NCBI RefSeq assembly: GCF_030272615.1
Contig: NC_081413.1
Location: forward strand, 141,579,872 to 141,643,871
Reading direction: 5' to 3'
DNA: 64,000 nucleotides
DNA from: Cryptomeria japonica
Lineage: Eukaryota > Streptophyta > Pinopsida > Cupressales > Cupressaceae
Of this stretch, positions 59,214 through 64,000 are shown piece by piece. Every line of letters begins with the position of its first letter. The first letter of the stretch is position 1. The notes beneath the pieces are model-generated. The model ran no database searches, was not told where the DNA came from, and saw only the letters and a program-made list of their open reading frames with translations. The position numbers were made by a program, and so were the translations under genes.

Positions 59214-59757
59214 AATAGGGGCCTGCACTTGCAAGAAGGCCAACTGCCTAAAGCTCACTGCTTAAATACAAAAAGGAAATCTCACTGACTTACAAAAATG
59301 GATTATGTATATCCAATATAATGTACTACTACAAACAACATTTGCTATGTCAGGTTTGAATACCAATTTAAGCTCGTGCAATAACCAAAAACCTTACTTC
59401 AGAATATACCTTAATATTTGCACATTACTTCTACAATAATCTAACCATGTTCGCATCTACCATCTTCCTTACGTCTGCATTACAAAATGATCTACAAGAT
59501 CTCAAACTTATATATGAGTCCTATTACAATTTGCCTTGTCAGCTTACAAAAAGATATTACAATTAAATACAAGATATAATAAACAAAATCCTGTCGGTTG
59601 GGGTGTCAGTAATCATCTTTGCCGCTGCCGGTAAACTATCTGCCAGTGTAGAGTTTTCCGGTGTCGGTGCTTGCCGGTGCCATAGGATTGCAAGGTTTCC
59701 ATCAATGACGATACCTTCAATCACCTACAATTTCTCATTGGAGTGTGCATATGCCAA
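59214..59757 (-). mobile_element. 3' LTR (partial) of the minus-strand gag/giant-ORF element
   Basis: On the minus strand it starts TGTTGGCATATGCACAC at 59757, right after a purine-rich AAATGGGGAGAT. It contains CACCGGCA/TGCCGGT words and TTTTGTATTT stretches. It stops at the DNA-transposon end at 59,213, so the LTR is truncated (about 544 bp seen). Confidence 0.65.
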
Positions 59758-59983
59758 CAATCTCCCCATTTGGCATTGATGGCAACACCCATGAGAAAAA
59801 TCCAAAAATGTATCTAAAAATGAAGTCCAAAAATCTTACAAAAACTGTGCTCCAAAATGTGTGCTCCCCCTGAGCAGGTGATCTCTTATGTTCATTATTT
59901 TTCTCATCTCTACTACTCCCCCTTTGACATCAATGACAAAGGTTGTCAAAAATGTCAACTGAGTGTAGTTCTTAGCTGGATCC
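59758..59983 (-). other. Region between giant ORF and LTR, with polypurine words
   Basis: Minus strand reads GTCAAAGGGGGAGTAG and, right before the LTR, GCCAAATGGGGAGAT. Such AAAGGGGGAGATTG words directly before TGTTGGC are common at the 3' end of plant LTR elements and serve as the polypurine tract. Confidence 0.65.
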
Positions 59984-62900
59984 CTATAACCGGTTGGTTA
60001 CAATCTGAAATAGATATGCTAGTACAAAATTTAAGCTATTACTGAACCTTTCACTGTGTTTTAATGTTGCTTCTATCCTTTGTATTGTACCGGTGAGTAT
60101 CTGCATTTTCTCTTTCGGTGTCTTAAGTCTAGGAACAAGTGCCTCTAATATCTCTTTTCTCAAAGATATGAGGATGTCAAGTTTCAGACCAAGTCTATAT
60201 TTCAGTTCCTTAGCCTTGAACTTTATTCTTTCCTTTTCCTTTTCGAACTTCTCAAGTTTTTCCTCAAATTCTCCTATTTCTTGCTCTATCACCAATAATG
60301 ACTCAGGTGAACTAATCAAATTATCAATAATATTGGTTATTTCTTTTTGTGCTTCACTGATTTTCTTGTCTATATCCATCATCAAAACATCAGTTTTGCA
60401 TGTATCCCTATACAACTCCTTAAATTCCATTATTGTTTTTCCTAGTGTCGGTAATAAGGTATCAATGTGTTCCTTGCATCTTTTTATTGTTTCATCAAAG
60501 AATCTTTCTTTCCCTCTATTTATTTTATCACTAAAAGTTTCCTCATTAATCTGATCAACTGTGAATAGGTTGTCGGTGATATATTTAGACAATATGTCTA
60601 ATTGACTCAAAGAATCTTTATTGTCCACATTGCACTTGGGTGCAATCAATTTTAAAATAGGGATGGTATCATCAATTGCCTTGTATGCAAGTGCATTGCA
60701 ATTTGTTATTTTCTTGATGGAATCCAATAATACCTCTGTTACATTGGTCGGTCTGAATTCTGTTAAGGAAGAACCAGAAGATTATCCAACTGCTTTAACA
60801 ATCTGCGTTCCGCTGGTGTGAGTAACCTCTTTGCTTATGGTGACCTCTAGTAGGTTAGCCTGAGTGTGCATCTCAGCTAGAAAAGGTTTGGGTTTCTCAG
60901 CTGTTGCCACTGGCACTATCTCTGTCTCAACCTTTTTCTCTTCATATTTCTCAAAATGTACCTTAGTATGTTTCTCTGTGCTTTCTTCTGTCGGTTTTTC
61001 TAATGAAGTCTCAGTGTTTTCTACCGGTTTCTCTGTGTGTACCTCTGAACCGTCCATTGCCTGTATCTCAATAGATTTTACTGTGTTATCAGTATCCTAT
61101 TGCTCTAACTCAGTAGGTTTCTCAGTGTGTGCACCAGTGGTACCTATCACCGTTTCAGTTCGAGGGGGGTCAACTGATTGTTTAGCATGCATTTCAGTCC
61201 CAATCTCAATATTTCCAATTGTATCCTCAACATGTGTTTCTACAACAATATTCTCAACCAGTGGCTCAATTGCCACATCTCTCTTCTCAGTGGTTTTCTT
61301 ATCAACCTTAATGTTTACCTCTTGTGTGTCAATATTCATAGTATATAACACCTCTGAATCAGGATTGGTGTCTTCATGTGCTGTCTCCATACTCTTAATA
61401 TTATCAGTTAATGATGGTGTATCAACAGTTTGTGCCGGTGGAGTTTCAGAAGAAGGTGGGGGCAAATTATCAATTACTTTTATGCTAGGAGGACCACCTT
61501 CCTTGCCTTTACCTTTATCCTTATCCTTTTGATAGACTCTGAAGGTTTTGGGCCTTTTTAGCTCTTCTTGCTTGTCTTTCTCCACAAAGAAGATATCCCA
61601 TTTATCCGTTGTCTCTTCAGATATTTCATTCATTCTGCCAGCCATTAAAGCTACATGTCGGTGACCAATGGAAAATACAGTCCTGTTAGCCTCACATATC
61701 AGTTCATCAATTTCTTCTACTGATTTCACTGGGTGAACTGCAAGTAATTTTTCTACCTTTATCTTCTTGTCTAATTCCACAGTTGCTAATCTCTTTGCAT
61801 CTAGTCTTCTATACAAATTACTTGGTAAATCATCTACAACTTCTATCAAAAATTTCTTATAAATGTCTAAGTGTAGAATGACACTGTTCTCTATGCTTTC
61901 CTTTTCTTCATTAGTGAAACTATTATACAACTTGCTGATATTGGACACGTTTCTTTCTTTAGTAATTTCATTTAGAAGATTATCAAGTGGAGGAATAACT
62001 TGTTTTTCCTTCTTCTTCCTGGGTGTCATTTTCTTTGCCAGAGGCCTTACTGCTTGTTGTTTTCTTCTTGTTCTCTTTGGTGCAGGAGAGGGTACCTGCG
62101 AAGGTTTTCTTTTCCTTTCTACTCTCTTAAACTCAGCTAGGATTTCACTATCAGATGAAGTTCCAACTGGTGAAAGATGAGCTTCAGGTTGTATCCCTTC
62201 CAGGTCGCTTTTCTTAATGCCAATCATATTCAATATGTTTTCCTTAACCTCTTTTGCCTTTTTTGTTGCTTTTCTAATGGTTTGCTCTATTTTCTTCCTT
62301 CATTTTGGCGACTGAACCTTGCTCTCAATAGTTTTAGCACTACCAAATATTTCCTCTTGAGGTTCTCTAGGGGCTTCAAGGAGGGCTTTAGCATATGTTT
62401 CTATTATGTTTTCATCTACCTCATAACCCATTTCAGCTACCCAAACAGTTCTAGGAACCACCGCTTCCATCCAAATTTCATTTCTTAATAACAAAACATA
62501 TCTCCTTCTTGTATTTGTCAACTATGCTATGAGATAGTATTATCCTTGTTTTCATTCTAGCTTTAAATGCTTGAAAGTATTCAATTATATTCTTTTCTTT
62601 ATCATCTCCCATGTCGGTAAAGATATCCAAAAGTTGTTTGCCTACCGGTATATCAAAACCAAATTCTTTTCTACCTATACCGGGAACTTCGGTAGTGATG
62701 TATAAAAATAGACATAAAGTAAGTTGGCGAATCTGAAAGTACCTTTCTTGTCACCTTTGATTTTCTGCAAGTTATCAATCAATTCATCTTTTAACCATTC
62801 ACATATGTCAATCTTAGTGTTACTGTTTACCATGTCATAAGCACTCTTGATACATAAACTAGAAACAAAGTTTAATCTGTTAGCATGTTTATCTTTGTAT

Positions 62901-63475
62901 CCTAGAATCATGCTAATGAATCTTACATTTATATCTTTCACATCATTTAATCTCAAGGATCTTCTCTCATGGGTTGCACCAGTTAGGGTCATCACAGTGT
63001 CGTTAGAGACCTTCTTTCCCTTTTCTGGTCTCCTACCAGTGGAAGGTAAGATAGTCACTGCCCTAACTGCTTCTTTTGTAATCTTATGGATGGAGTCAAG
63101 CCAAAAGAATTCCACATGAACTCTACTAAGCACAATTCTTATAACTTCCTTGGGAAAATTAGGAATGCTAAGTATCTCCAAAAAATCTAGGGTTTCAATT
63201 ATCTTGTGTTCCGGTTTCACATTACCATTCTCATTGCAAATTACAATCCTATACATGTTCATTATTTCTTTAGCACCAAGTTCCTCAATATGACAATGTA
63301 TGTATATCCTAGGGTCTTCTGCATAAGCAAATCCTTTGGGTATTTTAGAAAATGCTCCTAGGGTATCATCATGCTTCGGTACTTGGGGTATGATTTTAAA
63401 TACGGGCCTAGGGTGTTTAACCACTTCAACAACAGTAGGGTTTGCAACGAATTGAGGTGCAGAGGAGGAAGCCAT
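59984..63475 (-). pseudogene. Giant ORF of about 1,160 codons, unknown function
   Basis: ATG 63473-63475, with a TATA-like TTTATACA just upstream. One minus frame runs to the stop at 59984. It is broken only by TGA at about 62300, TAG at 61097, TAA at 60782 and a compensated frameshift between about 62,675 and 62,480. N-terminal 270 residues: folded-looking, with AEDPRIYIHCHIEELG and RSLRLNDVKDINVRFI. Middle: basic nuclear-localisation-like cluster (PAPKRTRRKQQAV, KKMTPRKKKEK), then KDKDKGKGKEGGPPS and a long Thr/Glu/Val-rich repeat region with HTEKPxE words. C-terminus: about 200 residues of heptad-rich coiled coil. No gag, protease, RT, integrase or RNase H motif. I do not recognise the family. 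It lies between gag and 3' LTR. Confidence 0.6.
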
Positions 63476-63777
63476 TGTATAAATACCTTAATCTACCTTT
63501 AGGTTTGAATGCTTGATAGATTTTCTGCACTTCTCGATGTGGATGCCTTCGCTCGGGTTTTTCATGCTCTAAGGAAATTTGAATGCTCGGTGAGTGAAAA
63601 AGAGAGAAAAACACTTGCTTTATAATGTCATTTCCTTCAACTACCATAATAAATGCATGTCGGTTAAGTGAAAACTTAACTCATCTGCTTGTAAAGAAGC
63701 ATTTCATCTTCTTACCATCAACCGAGGGTAAACTAGTATGATTTCAATTTAGTTGCCATACCCCCAAGGGATATCTC
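63476..63777 (-). other. Spacer between gag and the giant ORF
   Basis: About 300 bp with no open frame. It could hold a separate promoter or a splice acceptor for the giant ORF. None is certain. Confidence 0.4.
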
Positions 63778-64000
63778 TTAGTCAGATGAAAAATCTCCTG
63801 CTGGTGGAGGGATACTCTGTTCTACCGGTGAGGGAATAGCTTCATTAACATTCAGATCTGACTTTCTAATCCATTGCTTTGAAAATTATTGCTTTACCTC
63901 TTCAACCTTCTCTTTTCCTTTCAAACTGGGTCCTTTGCTATTTGCCAATAAAGTCTTACTTCTACAAAATTTTGCAATATGTCCAATCTTGTTACAAGCA
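63778..64000 (-). pseudogene. gag: gag C-terminus with zinc knuckle (partial)
   Basis: Enters from the right edge. Minus frame reads CNKIGHIAKFC (from 63996), the last three ligands of a CX2CX4HX4C zinc knuckle. The first Cys lies outside the window. A Lys-rich stretch, an internal TAA (about 63,890) and a Ser/Pro-rich end follow; stop TAA 63778-63780. The knuckle form suits Ty1/copia-like gag. The frame ends soon after the knuckle, so no polymerase is fused to it. Confidence 0.6.

Overview
The window looks like repeat-dense nuclear DNA of a seed plant with a large genome. A gymnosperm, probably a conifer, is my best guess. The grounds are nested LTR retrotransposons of the Tat and other plant lineages, very AT-rich LTRs, decayed RPW8-type NLR (RNL) resistance genes, and almost no intact protein genes. 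The organism is inferred, not shown. Everything recognisable as coding carries stops or frameshifts, so I see no gene I would call intact. I recognised no tRNA, rRNA or CRISPR.

Layout. 1-2.0 kb: a long decayed plus-strand ORF of retroelement type, then a 144-bp (AT)n tract. 3.4-5.1 kb: AT-rich repeats and a small unidentified coding tail. 5.6-13.7 kb: a cluster of decayed RNL fragments (two LRR-end copies, an NB P-loop exon, an ARC segment and a third LRR-end copy), invaded by two solo LTRs with recognisable target duplications. 13.7-24 kb: AT-rich DNA with a MITE, a LINE piece, a TGTAGAC-type LTR piece, a left-end fragment of a DNA transposon, a minus-strand LTR element (LTR, primer site, gag-like ORF) and spacer. 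23.1-27.9 kb: the 3' half of a second minus-strand LTR element (LTR, polypurine tract, repetitive 3' region, decayed ORFs).

27.9-59.2 kb appears to be one large DNA transposon with inverted ends (GTGCACAAAGATGGTGG) and subterminal copies of the palindrome AGCGCGTACGCGCT. It holds two convergent genes: a plus-strand gene of about ten exons with no recognised function, and a minus-strand gene with RNase H-fold transposase-like motifs. Between them lies a satellite of about 359 bp per unit. Its right half carries a 2-kb purine-only tract and a nested, nearly complete 15,976-bp Ty3/gypsy Tat-lineage element (41,672-57,647). That element has equal 792-bp LTRs, gag, protease, RT, two RNase H domains, a DD35E integrase, and an antisense spliced plant-mobile-domain gene.

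59.2-64.0 kb is the 3' half of a minus-strand LTR element: the end of a gag with a zinc knuckle, then a roughly 1,160-codon ORF of unknown function, then polypurine tract and LTR. No pol lies between gag and LTR, so it looks non-autonomous.

The most novel items are the two-gene transposon with its central satellite, the opposed 20-bp-period arrays at the two ends of the Tat element (one inside the intron of the antisense gene), and the gag-plus-giant-ORF element at the right edge. Nonsense codons in the Tat element are mostly explicable as C-to-T or G-to-A changes, as expected from decay of methylated DNA.
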